This document shows, piece after piece, positions 43,815 through 55,327 of a stretch of DNA of 64,000 nucleotides (the first letter of the stretch is position 1; the number at the start of each line of letters is the position of its first letter). The notes under the pieces are model-generated. The model did not search any database and was not told where the DNA came from. It saw nothing but the letters and a program-made list of their open reading frames with translations. The stretch is taken from contig OX578140.1 of the NCBI GenBank assembly GCA_951213105.1, positions 30,839,280 to 30,903,279 on the forward strand, read 5' to 3'. Both the position numbers and the translations under genes were made by a program. Source of the DNA: Amaurobius ferox. Taxonomy: Eukaryota; Arthropoda; Arachnida; Araneae; Amaurobiidae.

Positions 43815-44756
43815 AAAAATTAAAAACCATAAAATACGGAAACTTTTCTTTTGGTACTTTCTTTAGTATTGTGCACTATCGTTACACATAACACACATCC
43901 ACCTTTTCCCATTCGAAATCTGCGAAAGGAGTGATGTTTTACATCAATCTATAACGAGTAACAGAATTGCTAGTTACTATTTTATTTTCTTAAATTATTT
44001 ATGTAACTGTATAACTTTCTGCTTCCTACAGGGCAGTTGGATTTCTGCTTTCCGCTGGGAGCATAAATTTCAAAGTGCAGCAATACGAGCGTTAGTTCGT
44101 GACTTATCGTGTCTCACATCTCACACATATACACACATGCATGCACGCCACACATAAATGCATATATTTTCGGAAGTGTTTGAATTTTTTTATAAATTTA
44201 ATTGTTCTTAAACGCTGTTTCTCTTTCTGTATCTCTAAATCGAAATTATTTCGAGGAACATTTGCTTCACCCTGTAATAGTATATAATATCAGCGGTGCC
44301 TCCAGCCCAATTGAGCTGAAAGGGTGCTGTGAATAACATTTTGTAAAACAAAACTCACCTTTAGTAATATCGAAATAAAAAATGAACTGAAGCTGGAAAA
44401 ACGTGAAATTTACATATTTTTTCAACTTGACATGACGATTACTCGAGAATTATAACAGCTTCTTTTTAAAATAAATGTAGATTCAGGTGATATAAATATC
44501 CTCATACAAATTTTTCTCGCTTACTATTTATATTCATCTTTTATATTTTCAAAGATATTTCAGAGTGAAAGTATGAAAAATGAAAAAAAAAAACTGGTTC
44601 GGACAAATACATTTTAAGTTTGTTTTTTTGTTTTTTCAAAAAATGGAGCTCGATCCAAAATCTAATTATAAACACTTGTAGGGCTTTCAAAAGGCTACGT
44701 ATTATTGATTGTAATTTAAAGCTTGCTCTTTTATTTTTTGAGTTATAAGCATTCAT
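43815..44756. other. Spacer without a recognised gene
   Basis: AT-rich. A short CA/CATG-rich run lies at about 44115-44160. Nothing else is supportable. Confidence 0.45.
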
Positions 44757-45503
44757 ACTAGAACAAGAAAGATCAATCATGCATAAAGCATTGATTATGA
44801 AACACTTTCCAACTGAAATGCAATTTTATTTAAACATCTCTAACATGCGATACATTCAGCGATGATGTTTTAAAAAATTGTTACAATACTACAATAGTTA
44901 ACTATATTTGAAAACTTAATCGAAGACAAATGAACTTTATTCAAATGACGTCATTGAAATATAAATCGCCTGGTTCTCTATATAAAAGCAGTAAATTTTC
45001 ATTCATTAACTTTTTTTCCATTCCTTTCATTCAGCGGCTACATTTTTAAAATTATCGCAATACTATAATAATTTATTTTACTTAAAAACGTAAAACCAAG
45101 GAGGTAAAATTACTTTCTAACTCCATGCTTAAAACTTCATCAAAAAAGCAATAATATGGAATCGTCTGCTTCTCTATGTAAAATCAATTAATGTTTCATT
45201 CATATCAGCTATATTGCAAATTCCAGAGCTAAATAACGTTGCGTTAAAGAAATTCAACAATTCTTATACAACTCATCTTACAGCTTGGTGTGTTTACATT
45301 CTTCATACGTGAAAGTTAGGCTTCGTTGTAGAATTGATCAAAGTTTGATGATCATTTAAACTCCAAAATATTGTAATTGAGTTGACGCAATATATAGGTG
45401 CAAAGAAAAAAAAATCAAGAATAAAGCGTTTTAGGATGAATGCAACAGTAAATATAAATTAAAAAGAAATTTTAAAGTCACGATTTTGACACAAGGTGGA
45501 TGT

Positions 45504-45553
45504 CCTTACCCCTTTCTGGTAGGTCGGACGGTCTGGGTCTCAACAACAACAAC
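45504..45553 (+). mobile_element. SINE-1, 5'-truncated tail (copy 3)
   Basis: About 50 bp: CCTTTCTGGTAGGTCGGACG followed by GTCTGGGTCT and (CAA)n. It is flanked by imperfect duplications AAGRTGGATG (45493-45502 and 45554-45563). Only the 3' end was copied, as expected from target-primed reverse transcription. Confidence 0.75.
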
Positions 45554-45875
45554 AAGATGGATGCCATATTTTATTTTGAAGTGGATCAGGTGATCTCTTC
45601 ATATACACTCACTTCCAAAAGTTAAGCACTCAATGCAAATTTTCATTTTTCGAAATCGTATTTGAATTTGAGTGGCAAAAAATCGTTGCGGATGTAAATG
45701 GTAGTATGCAGATATCGTATGTTACAACCAATCACGATTGACTGTCCGGATATATGTTAATTAGACAGTCGTTAAAGACGCAAGCATTCTGAAGGGTTTG
45801 AGGAAGTGCATTTAAATGCTGATACGAAATGTTTATAACTTTTGTAGGATTAATTTTGATGATAGTCGTGTTTCT

Positions 45876-46803
45876 ATCGCTGAAAGAAGAATGACAGATA
45901 GTGAGTGCTGGCGTGCTGGCGGACGCATTGAAGCAAGACAGTCAATCAAAGACATCGCTGTTTTCTTTGGCGTTTATCATTCGGTAATTTCTTTATAGAA
46001 ACAATTCCGAATACGTCAAACAGTTGTTCAGAGACCTGCGCCCGGTCGTCCAAGGGTTACCACCCCTTTGATGATCGATATATTGCTGTAATAGGCAAGC
46101 GGTATCGACGAGCGACCTCCACAACTGTTACATCCATGGTTGCAGTGGCACTTGGTAAGACAATATATGCCAGTACTGTGCGCCGAAAGCTCCACGTGAA
46201 GGGACTGTACGCCCAAGTACCACGTCTTTGTGTTCCACTAACCGTCCAGCCAGTGGGGCAAGATTAATGTGGTGTCGTCAACGTGTAAATTGGACTGTCT
46301 CAGATTGGTGCAACGTCCAGGTCACGGATGAGTTCATATTTGCGCTGGAATCAGATAATAAGCGTGTAAGGGTCTGGAGAGAACGAGACATACGCAATCA
46401 AGCCAAGAATATCATTGAACATCACGCTTTCTGAGGTGGCAGCATCATGGTGTGGGCTGGAATTTCAATGGGATATCGCACAGAGCTGCACATTTTTAAA
46501 GGCGGTTCTGTGATGGCTGTAATGGCATCGGCATGAAGTCCGATACCCCATTGCGAGACTCTATGCTGTAGCAGTTGGTCCTGATTTCCGCCTTATGTAC
46601 GATAATCCCGTCCACATCGAGCTGACATTGTTGACGAATACCTGGAAACATTCATTGCTCGTATTGAGTGGCTGGCGAATTTTCCGACCTCAATCTCATT
46701 GAAACTCTTTGGGATGTGCTCGTGCGTGCTGTCTCTGCACTTTTATCTCCTCCAGCCAGTCTCAGAGAGTTGGAAACTGCCCTACTGGATGAATGGCCAT
46801 TGC
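45876..46803 (+). pseudogene. Tc1 lineage 1 transposase, inactivated
   Basis: The N-terminus reads AERRMTDSECWRAGGRIEAR with the initiator changed to an ATC codon. It then runs to a stop after FFGVYHSVISL, with the helix-turn-helix part kept. The middle reads WCRQRVNWTVSDWCNV, VTDEFIFALESDNKRVRVWR and GGSIMVWAGISMGYRTELHI, with a stop after IIEHHAF and a frameshift near 46530. A further segment (AVGPDFRLMYDNPVHIEL) keeps the second catalytic D. The E region (LIETLWDVL) follows in another frame at about 46690-46720. It includes the GPDFRLMYDN stretch that is reduced in the 6-kb copy. Non-functional. Confidence 0.85.
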
Positions 46804-46934
46804 CAAGTTGGCGACATTCAGCCAAATTCGTCGCCAAAATCTCGCCAAGCGTTATGGATGGAGATATAAGTTATTCTTATAGCAGATTGCCGTTCAAATG
46901 CAAAGGTATTACTCAAAGTATCTTTTCTCATGAA
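46803..46934 (-). mobile_element. Family A fragment inside the Tc1 copy (A8)
   Basis: CCAAGTTGGCGACATTCAGC through TTTTCTCATGAATGAAAGGA, the same part of A and the same right-hand join to Tc1 as at 42178. The left join is at GAATGGCCATTG in the transposase. The flanking Tc1 segments overlap, so about 120 bp of transposase 3' sequence is present on both sides. Confidence 0.85.
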
Positions 46935-47695
46935 TGAAAGGACCTTAATCTCATTGAAAACCTTTGGGATGGCCTCGGGCGTGCTGTCTCAGCACTTTTA
47001 CCTTCTACAGCCAGTCTCAGAGAGTTGGAAACTGCCCTCTTGGATGAATGGCCATTGCTCGCATCTGCGATGGTTGATTGAAAGCATGGAAAATCGTTGT
47101 AAAGTTTGTTTGCCTTTAAACATCATTTTGTTAATGACCCAAATGTGATGTCATCATATAACTTACGACGAGTAAATATTTTTTTCATCTTCGTACATAA
47201 TTCTTGTTTTCTTAAATGCATAACACATTTGCTACCTTCATGTGCAATTTTGAGTTAATCAAAGCGTTATTTCTCCATTTTTGTTTATTTTCCATCCATG
47301 CTTAACTTTTGGAAGCCTACTATGGGTGTAATTATTATTTTAATTTTTATTTAAAAAACTACCGAACATCTTTTGCTGAAATTATTTTTATATATTTTAT
47401 CGGATAATTTGAATATTTTCGAAGCAATTTGTGAATTTTAACTTCATATAAAAAATATTTGAAAAATTAGATCCCAAAGGGTTCAAGGTATCTCACTTTT
47501 TCAACCCCGGTTCTATCCAAAACTAATTGGGTGATATTGTTCATTTACATTCCCATATGTCCTATAGACCGTCTCAACAACATACAAAATTTCATTTTGA
47601 TACAGTCATTTTTACGGCAATTATCATGCGAACAAACAGACAGACAGAATGGACAAAGTCATAAACACTTTTCAACTATGTTTTAAACTGTTAAA

Positions 47696-48389
47696 AACAT
47701 AAAATGTTCACTTTTCTTCAACTTGACAAGACGATAACTCAAAACCAATAAGATATCTTTTATTAATAAATATATATTTTAATACTACATTTTCTAGTAC
47801 ACAGTTTTGTCGATTACTATATATATCTATCTTTTGTAGTTTAGTTTAGTATACTTCGAGTGAAAGTTAGAAAAATGAAAAAAAAGCACTCGGTAAGAGA
47901 TCTACTTTTTAAGACGGAGATCTTGTTTTTGTCGTGGTTAAAATATTCAAATATTCAAATTATTTATATTCATAATCTGGTCTCTATTTTCAACAAAACA
48001 ACAAAATTTATTTACATTTTTATTTATTAGATTAAGGCGTATAACGTTGAAAATATTTACATATTCCAAAACGCTCCTTTTTTCAACCAGAAAAAAACTC
48101 CAGATGTTTTCACAACAAAGGAAAATATTCTATTCAGTTCTATTTTTACATCATCTGTCTATATCTATAATTTTATGTAGGTTCCAGATTCTATGTAAGT
48201 TATTTTATCTGAAAAGAAATGAAAAGTTAGAAGGCATTATACGCATCTTTATATTTTTATTCCTCAGTCTAGGTTTTCCAGCTCAGACGATTTCGATTAT
48301 GTCCGCTCATTCGATTGATATTCGATTACAGAAAATGTGTTCTGTATTCTACGATGAATTTATTCAAATATATATTGCACAGCCATCAA
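47696..48389. other. Spacer
   Basis: Mostly AT-rich. Part of an overlapping frame (48047-48445) is open but low-complexity. It may hold decayed upstream sequence of the transposase fragment that follows. Confidence 0.35.
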
Positions 48390-48628
48390 AATACATACAC
48401 TTTTGCAAGGGCCGGTTCAATAAAAGTAGGCTTCATGAATCCTGAAGAAGAGGATGATATTCCTTTATCTCAATGGCTGGTAAAGCACGAAATTAAAAAA
48501 TTTAAAACTGCTAATGCAGACGAATTTATTGACGTTAACATCCAAATTTTTAAAAATGGGAAGGTGATATTTTACGACAAGCTTTTAATGAAAAGTGAGA
48601 GAAAAGAAGAGGGGGGCCACAAAAGAAA
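48390..48628 (+). pseudogene. Pogo/Tigger-like transposase remnant, part 1
   Basis: The frame reads FARAGSIKVGFMNPEEEDDI, then PLSQWLVKHEIKKFKTANAD and EFIDVNIQIFKNGKVIFYDK. This resembles the C-terminal tail of pogo/Tigger-type DDE transposases: a (C)F.KAGF segment, an acidic stretch DD.PL..W, then F..F..VD. The catalytic DDE core is not visible upstream. It stops where a reverse family A copy begins, and the same frame type resumes at 49563. The pattern match is from memory of the family, so the assignment is moderate. Confidence 0.5.
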
Positions 48629-49568
48629 ATATCTGATGTTGGCAACACATGACTTTCCTTATGTAATGCAATGCATTTACTACTTTTACAATAAAAAAAT
48701 AGATTTTTCTTATAGCAGATATTTATATTCTTTCCAAGATATTGAATTTTCGTCAACTAGTCATCATTTCATTGATTTAGTGTCATTTTTATCCATTTGG
48801 CGAGATTTTTGTTAATTTGGCAACATTTCAAAAAGTCGCCAAGTTGGCGACATTCCGCCAAATTCGTCGCCAATATCTCGCCAAGCGTTATGGACTTAGA
48901 AATAAGTTAATCTTATAGCAGATAAATAACTATTGGCGTTCAAATACAAAAGTATTACTCAAAGTATCTTTTCTCATGAATGGAACGAGCTAGATCCACG
49001 AGATTAATGTCACCCAATTTATCGCATGATATTACATATGAAAAGTGAACATGTTTCTCAACAGTTAATATATTTTTTTTTAATTTATGGGATTTTTGAT
49101 AAATTTATTTAAAAACTGTGCAATATCTCGCGAACGGTTCATGCTAGCCTTCTAAAGTTTATGTCAATCGTTTTCTAAGGAAAAATTACATAAGAAATGT
49201 TTATTTGCGTAACTTTATTAAAGGTTTTAATTTTTTGATAATTTTTTCAAAATTTCACTCGAAACTTTAGGAGGGTTCTGAACATTTGATTACGTTTAAA
49301 AACAATAGGCTTCCAGTATTCAAGGATTGTGATTTTTGTACCAAATTTCATTCAAATCGCGCTATTCGTTCGTGAGATATCGTCTCCGCAGACTCACTGA
49401 CACACGCACACACATACTTTCACACACACACACACACAGACATCACTTCAAAAATGTTCGATTCGTGATCAGGGATGCTTGAAACGTGCTCTCCCGCCGA
49501 GAACTTGAATTCGAATTTTCGACCCCGTCACAATATTTTCCTTATACATTATGTATATAAGGGAAGTA
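48629..49568 (-). mobile_element. Family A element inserted in the Tigger-like remnant (copy A9)
   Basis: Full-length reverse copy: ATCTGATGTTGGCAACACAT at the left; CCTTATACATTATGTATATA and GGGAAGTA at the right. Open frames over 48550-48815 span the junction and are not real proteins. Confidence 0.87.
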
Positions 49569-49697
49569 TAAACGTACTTTTAAACGAGGCGCAAAAAGAG
49601 CATTAAATGTAAACACAATTTTTGAGCAAACTTCGGCTGATGAATATACTCCTAAAGCACTGTCTTTGCTGAGATCTAATATAAGAAATTATAAATA
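49563..49697 (+). pseudogene. Pogo/Tigger-like transposase remnant, part 2 (C-terminus)
   Basis: Immediately after the A copy an open frame reads KRTFKRGAKRALNVNTIFEQ, then TSADEYTPKALSLLRSNIRN, then YK and a TAA at 49695-49697. Its position, frame style and composition make it the continuation of part 1. Two separate fragments are the alternative. Confidence 0.45.
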
Positions 49698-49856
49698 AAA
49701 CGCTTGGAGAAAACAAACATGTGTAACAACAGTTTTGAAAACATTGTAAATACTTTTTGGTTAGAATAAAGAATTCATTCTTAAATTAAATAAAACTTCA
49801 TCAGTTAGTTCTTTACTCCCATATGCAACTTTTAACTAACTTTTTATTTTTACTTT

Positions 49857-50132
49857 TTCATAGGTAGTATTGAGAAAGTGTTGTTTTCACGAACATTTTT
49901 ATTTTCGAGATTTTGTCTATATATGTTTTAAGACCTCCTGAATGCGTTTTGACTATTTTTGGAGTGAGATCCGTCTGTCTGTCTGATGTCGATTTCTTGC
50001 GTACAGGATAGCAGCCACACATATTAATGGATTTTCACAAAACTTTATATCTCGCTTTGTTATCGATTAGAACTAGATAGAAATTTTTGTAAATTCGAGC
50101 GAAACAAAATTTATCCGAAATTTTATACTTTT
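49857..50132 (+). mobile_element. Family D fragment, 5' part (copy D3)
   Basis: TATTGAGAAAGTGTTGTTTT, AGACCTCCTGAATGCG, GACTATTTTTGGAGTGA, then GTCTGTCTGTCTG. It matches copy D1 and, more loosely, the first ~130 bp of family B. It is cut by the family A copy that starts at 50133. Confidence 0.65.
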
Positions 50133-51197
50133 TACTTTTCTTATATACATAATGTATAAGGAAAGTATTGTGACGGGGTCGAAAATTCGAATTCGAGTTT
50201 TCGACGGGAGAGCACGTTTCAAGCAACCCTGAATACGAATCAAACATTCTTGAGGTGATGTCTGTGTGTGTGGAGATGATATCTCACGAACGAATGGAGC
50301 GATTTGAATGAAATTTGGTACACAAATTACAATCCGTGAATGCTGGAAGTCTACTGTTTTTATCCCTGATCACGAATCAAACATTTTTGAAGTGATGTCT
50401 GTATGTGTGTGTGTGTGTGTCAGTGAGTCTCTGGAGACGATAACTGACGAAGGCATGGACCAATTCGAACGAAATTTGGTAAAAAAATCACAATCCGTAA
50501 ATACTGAAAGCCTATTGTTTTTAAATGTAATCGAAGATTCAGAACCCCCCTAAATTTTCGACTGAAATTTAGAAAAAAATCATCAAAAAATCAAAACCGC
50601 TAATAAAGTTACGCAAATAGACATTTCTTATGTAATTTTTTATTAGAAAACGATTAACAGAAATTTTAGAACGCTAACATGAACAGTTCTCGAGATATTG
50701 CACATTTTTCAAAAAAAATATCAAAAAGTCATATAAAATAAAAAAAATATATTTCCTATTGAGAAACATATTCACGTTTCATATGTAATACCATGCGATA
50801 AATTGGGTGACATCATTCTCGTGGATCTAGCTCGTTCCATTCATGAGAAAAGATACTTCCAGTAATACTTTTGTATTTGAACGCCAATAGTCATTTATCT
50901 GCTGTAAGAATAACTTATTGTTCCGTGAGTGAAGCTTGGCGAGATTTTGGCGACGAATTCCACGGAATGTCGCCAACTTGGCGACTTTTTGAAATTTTGT
51001 CAACTTAACGAAAATATCGCCAAATGGATTAAAATAACGCTTAATCAATGAAAATCACGACAAATTGTCTTGGAAAGAATATATCTTGGAAAGAATATAA
51101 GTATCTACTATAAGGAAAACCTATTTTTTTTACTGTGAAAGTAGTAAATTTATTGCATCATATAAGAAATGCCATGTGTTGCCCACATCAGATTTTT
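50133..51197 (+). mobile_element. Family A element with internal duplication (copy A10)
   Basis: Has the 5' palindrome, but the block from CCCTGA.CACGAATCAAACAT to the GT tract and beyond occurs twice (about 50226-50365 and 50366-50500). The rest of the body, the GGCGA module and the 3' hairpin end are normal. Confidence 0.87.
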
Positions 51198-51234
51198 AAC
51201 ATAGCAGTGTAGGACAAAATTTAGCCCCTATCCC

Positions 51235-51470
51235 TCGGGGGGGGGGGGTTACATTGTCAAGTATGCTATCAATCGAAAAAAATTTCAAGCCCTTTCAAAG
51301 TGAAAGGTAATACGCTATAGTTATAATAATTTGGTCCCACAATATCGATTTTTCAAAAAATTTCTTTTAAAATTTGAAAAAAAGAAAATGAATTATGATA
51401 TGAGAAAGTCGAGTTCAGCTATATTCTAGTTAATTTATTTTACTTTCAGTATTATATATTGATATTTCTA
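51235..51470 (-). repeat. Dispersed repeat E, copy 2, starting with a G-run
   Basis: Reverse copy of 31715-31925, with a G-run (about 51239-51248) in place of the C-run. It lies just after the 3' end of copy A10. Confidence 0.55.
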
Positions 51471-51968
51471 CATATTGGTGATATCAGAATAGTCATTATG
51501 TGAATTTTTTTTTTAAATTCGTAAAATATATCAATAAGGGTCTCGGTTAATACAATCCCAGGTTAGCTCGAACAAATCGACTTTCACCGTGACATTTCGT
51601 ATTTTTATGACATTTCGTGACAAATGTTCCATAAAGTACTTTAGATATATTAGAGGCTATAAGAAGAGTATAATGAACATTAACCTATATGAAATTTCTT
51701 CATTTATTCCGCTCAATACTCATACTATCCGACTTTAAATTAAGCTTAATGGAGACAAGTTCCTTATAATGCTCACAATGAGCGTTAAAGAGACAATTTA
51801 ACTGCTCTATCAGCTTCACCAGTCTTCTAAGATGATAGCTAATGCCTTAATGTACATCTAATCCGATGGTAAGTGTGTTAGCTGATTGTATTGCGTTGCA
51901 GGAATTAGACGGTCGTTGTTAAATTAATTCTAAATTCGCTACCATATGGCTAATTTTCTACTAAAAGG
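51471..51968. other. Spacer
   Basis: No gene or repeat terminus is visible. Confidence 0.4.
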
Positions 51969-52016
51969 GTTAACACAACTGCGTCACATAATTTGTGTGA
52001 CACAGTTGTGTTAACC
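51969..52016. repeat. Inverted repeat, 21-bp arms, one mismatch
   Basis: GGTTAACACAACTGCGTCAC and its complement are separated by about 6 bp. A third copy of the motif (CAGTTGTGTTAACCATTGAA) follows at about 52041, so the motif is also directly repeated (about 52002 and 52041). Confidence 0.9.
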
Positions 52017-52062
52017 ATTGAACGCATATTATATGAGATACAGTTGTGTTAACCATTGAACA

Positions 52063-52145
<83 letters not shown>
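52063..52145. repeat. Compound (CA)n(TA)n microsatellite
   Basis: (AC)n runs directly into (AT)n. Three AAGCAAAAGTAAA words in a TA-rich setting follow (about 52149-52215). Confidence 0.95.
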
Positions 52146-52150
<5 letters not shown>

Positions 52151-52218
52151 AGCAAAAGTAAATAAATATATATATATATAAGCAAAAGTAAAATGTATAT
52201 ATAAGCAAAAGTAAAAGT

Positions 52219-52303
52219 AATGTCCAATCAAAATCAATACGGATGTCTTCATTCAGAGAATTATCTACAATGAAGACATCCGTATTGATTTTAATTGGAC
52301 ATT
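52219..52303. repeat. Foldback: 35-bp arms, 15-bp spacer, one mismatch
   Basis: The arms are 52219-52253 and 52269-52303 (arm 1 starts AATGTCCAATCAAAATCAAT). Only one of 35 positions differs between arms. No target duplication is recognisable because of the AT-rich flanks. The near-identity of the arms argues for recent formation. Confidence 0.93.
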
Positions 52304-52576
52304 TCTACAGCAAGCATATCTACAGCAATACCCCATTCCTTTTATGCTACATTATATTGATAATTTATACAGTAACAATAATGCTTATTGTTCAAAATTA
52401 AAATCTATTTTATATCATTTAGCAGATGAAGGTTCGCATACTATGAATAACAGGACCGCAGAACGATAACACGAAGTTATATACAGGTCATTGTGTTCTA
52501 AAGGACTAGTTGCTCATCCAGTGATGGTCTTCATATTACCATTGGACTTTTCTTTTTTAACGGTCTTGTGATAATT

Positions 52577-52725
52577 GTTATTGTCACTCCGGGAGTTGGC
52601 TTCAGCCAGGGCTGGCGTCCAGGAGTGCAATGCCGCGGCATTTATGACAAGCTTGTTGACAACTGGGGTGTAAGGTCGCAACCCCTTACCGCCATTAAGT
52701 AAGCTTCTCGCTAAGCCATCCTTCT
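52577..52725. other. GC-richer island of unknown nature
   Basis: Includes CTCCGGGAGTTGGCTTCAGC and AGCTTCTCGCTAAGCC. It may be a SINE-like sequence, but I cannot place promoter boxes with confidence and see no second copy. Confidence 0.3.
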
Positions 52726-52982
52726 TTTTCCAATTCTAAAATTCTTTTTATACTTTTTACATTTATATATATATATATATTTGAAAGAATGGAAGAAGTA
52801 ACTCATAATACACTATCTTAAAAATATTTTTAAGCCTACAGAATACAATGAAATTCAACAATAAAGAGGAAATTATAATACATATTACAGTTCAAAAAGC
52901 TAAAGATAATCAACAAATGTCAATGGAGAGGAATCGAAAAAAGGAATTAAAGCTTGCACGTGGAAGTTTTATCTATAAACAT

Positions 52983-52983
52983 G

Positions 52984-53037
<54 letters not shown>
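52983..53037. repeat. Compound (TA)n(GA)n microsatellite
   Basis: About 14 TA units followed directly by about 12 GA units. A shorter (TA)n lies at 52767-52780. Confidence 0.95.
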
Positions 53038-53038
<1 letters not shown>

Positions 53039-53576
53039 CGTGCATAGTAATTATCGATATTTGCTTAATAAAACTGTAGTGGATTTTACTTCATTTCAAA
53101 TCCATAACAAATAAAAAAAAATCTTCAAATTCATAATAAATCGTAGTGTACTTGCATCACAAATCATTGGGGGGAAAAGTATGTATCTTTATCAGATTTC
53201 GTACTCAATCTACTTTTTTAAAATATTTCGCAAAAATTCTTAAAAGTTTCTTCAAGTTGGCAACCATTTAGCTACGCCGATGGGTGCATTTGACTTGTCG
53301 GTATTAATACAAAAATTTAAAGTAGAGTTAAGAGGTTTGCACGTATCAAAAATGATTAACTCTCATGTGTGCCTTTGTATTTTTGTAATGCAAGTACTCA
53401 CTCTAGCTGGAAAACTGTGCATTGTATTTTTAGGAAATTCATCACTTTAGGTCATTTATGGGTTTCTCTAGTGCTGAACAGTGGCCAAGCGTGATAAAAT
53501 AATTTAGGGAGACGAAACGTAGGCAAAATTGGCAAATAAAAAGTTTTATGCTGTATATTTTAGTACGATTACAAAT
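53038..53576. other. Spacer
   Basis: About 53385-53465 has family B-like words (CTCACTCTAGCTGGAAAACT, GTCATTTATGGGTTTCTCTA) and is probably a decayed internal unit of B. Nothing else is visible. Confidence 0.4.
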
Positions 53577-54497
53577 AAAAAAATCTGATGTGGGCAACAC
53601 ATGACTTTCCTTATATAATGTAATGAATGTACTTTTACAGTAAAAAAATAGGCTTTTCTTATAGTAGATACTAATATTCTTATCAAGATATTGAATTTTC
53701 GACAATTTGTCGTCATTTTCATTGATTTGGCGTCATTTTTATCCATTTGGCGAGATTTTCTTTAATTTGGCAACATTTCAAAAAGTCGCCAAGTTGGCGA
53801 CATTTCGCCAATTTCGTCGCCAAAATCTCGCCAAGTGTTATGGACGAAGAAATAAGTTATTCTTACAGCAGATAAATGACCATTGGCGTTCAAATACAAA
53901 AGTATTACTCAAAGTATATTTTTTGATGAATGGAACGAGCTAGATCCACGAGAATGATGTCACCCAATTCATCGCATGATGTTACATATGAAAAGTAAAC
54001 ATGTTTCTCAATAGGAAATATTTTTTTTTCTATTTTATATGACTTTTTGATAATTTTTTTGAAAAATGTGAAATATTTCGAGAACGGTTCATGTTAGCGT
54101 TCATAAAATTTATGTCAATCGTTTTCTAATGAAAAATTACATAATAAATGTCTATTTGCGTAACTTTATTAGTGGTTTTGTTTTTTTGACGATTTTTTCA
54201 AAATTTCATTCGAAAATTTAGGGGGGTTCTGAACATTCGATTGCATATAAAAACCATAAGCTTCCAGTGTTTACGAATTGTGATTTTTGTACCAAATTTG
54301 GTTCGAATCGGTCCATTCGTTCGTCAGTTATTGTCCCCAGAGTCTCACTGACACACACACACACACAGACATCACTTCAAAAAAGGTTGATTCGTGATCA
54401 GGGATACTTGAAACGTGCTCTCCCGTCGAAAACTCGAATTCGAATTTTTGACCCTGTCACAATACTTTCCTTATACATTATGTATATAAGGAAAGTA
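53577..54497 (-). mobile_element. Family A element, full length, reverse (copy A11)
   Basis: AAATCTGATGTGGGCAACAC at the left; CCTTATACATTATGTATATA and GGAAAGTA at the right. It has a short (AC)n tract (about 54351-54367) and a complete GGCGA module. Confidence 0.88.
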
Positions 54498-55327
54498 ATA
54501 AAATATCATAACTGAATTAAAAGGAAAATAATTTAATGTCATTTTATAATTTTATTATTACGATTATCTGTGGAACCGATACAAAAACGTTATATGAGGG
54601 AAAACACAAAGCACCAGAAACTCTATTTTAAATAGTACTTTAAATAGTACAAATTTCACAAGAAGGCAGCCTATTGAGTAACTTATAAGTATTTATAATA
54701 AAATAAAGTATATTTAGGAATATTTTTTACTCTTTAAGTGCTTACTTGCTACATTTGAAAAAGGGACGCCATAAGCAAAAATCTGTCTACATGTCCCTTG
54801 GTTTATTTCCAAAAAACGTTTTATACGGTTATTTCGAATAATATATAATTAATCCTTTTACTTATCTATTTTTTTTTCTCGAAAGTGTTAAAAAATAATC
54901 CCATTTTATATAGCTGTTTTTTGATTTGTGTGAAAAGATGGTGCGTTGATTATTAATAATTACTTATTTTTAAGCCAACAAATAATTGATATAGTAACAG
55001 GTCTAAATTATTATCTCGATAATGAGATCGAAAAATCCTACAAAGAGAATATTAAAGATGCTGAGCAGAAAACGTCTGAGTTTACTCGGGCTGGTATTCT
55101 GAAACAAACGTAACTATCCCCACGTAACTCGGGATAGTATATTAGAGGGTTAAAAAAGAGTTACTTGATCGTAAATTATTTGAATAGATATTGTCAACAT
55201 TGTCTCCACTATCACTTCGTCACTGTTGCTAAATTAATTTTGATTGAAACTGGAAAGCTAAAATTGCTCTTTTTTCAAAATGAATCGAAAAAATGATATT
55301 CACTCAGGGCCTAAGCCAGGCAGGGGT
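54498..55327. other. Spacer
   Basis: AT-rich with no recognisable gene. Confidence 0.4.

Larger units (their letters stand above)
45606..47318 (+). mobile_element. Tc1 lineage 1 copy, rearranged, nested in family C
   Basis: The left inverted terminus CACTCACTTCCAAAAGTTAA follows TA at 45604-45605. The right terminus CTTAACTTTTGGAAGCC ends near 47317. It is about 150 bp longer than the 6-kb copy because a family A piece (46803-46934) and a second copy of the transposase 3' segment (46935 on) have been built in. Confidence 0.82.
44757..47695 (-). mobile_element. Family C element, reverse, host of nested insertions (copy C3)
   Basis: The left end is the complement of the C 3' terminus (CAAGAAAGATCAATCATGCA). 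The right end is the complement of the 5' palindrome and GTCT tract (CAGACAGACAGAATGGACAA, then AAACACTTTTCAAC..) at about 47635-47695. The body is interrupted by a 5'-truncated SINE at 45504-45553 and by a Tc1 copy at 45606-47318. Sequence on either side of the Tc1 joins up with uninterrupted C copies (TCTTCATA, then TATGGGTGT). Confidence 0.82.

Noticed and set aside
48047..48445. 132-codon frame as a membrane protein
   Set aside because: The hydrophobic run comes from T-rich DNA, and the frame overlaps a better supported transposase frame in another phase.
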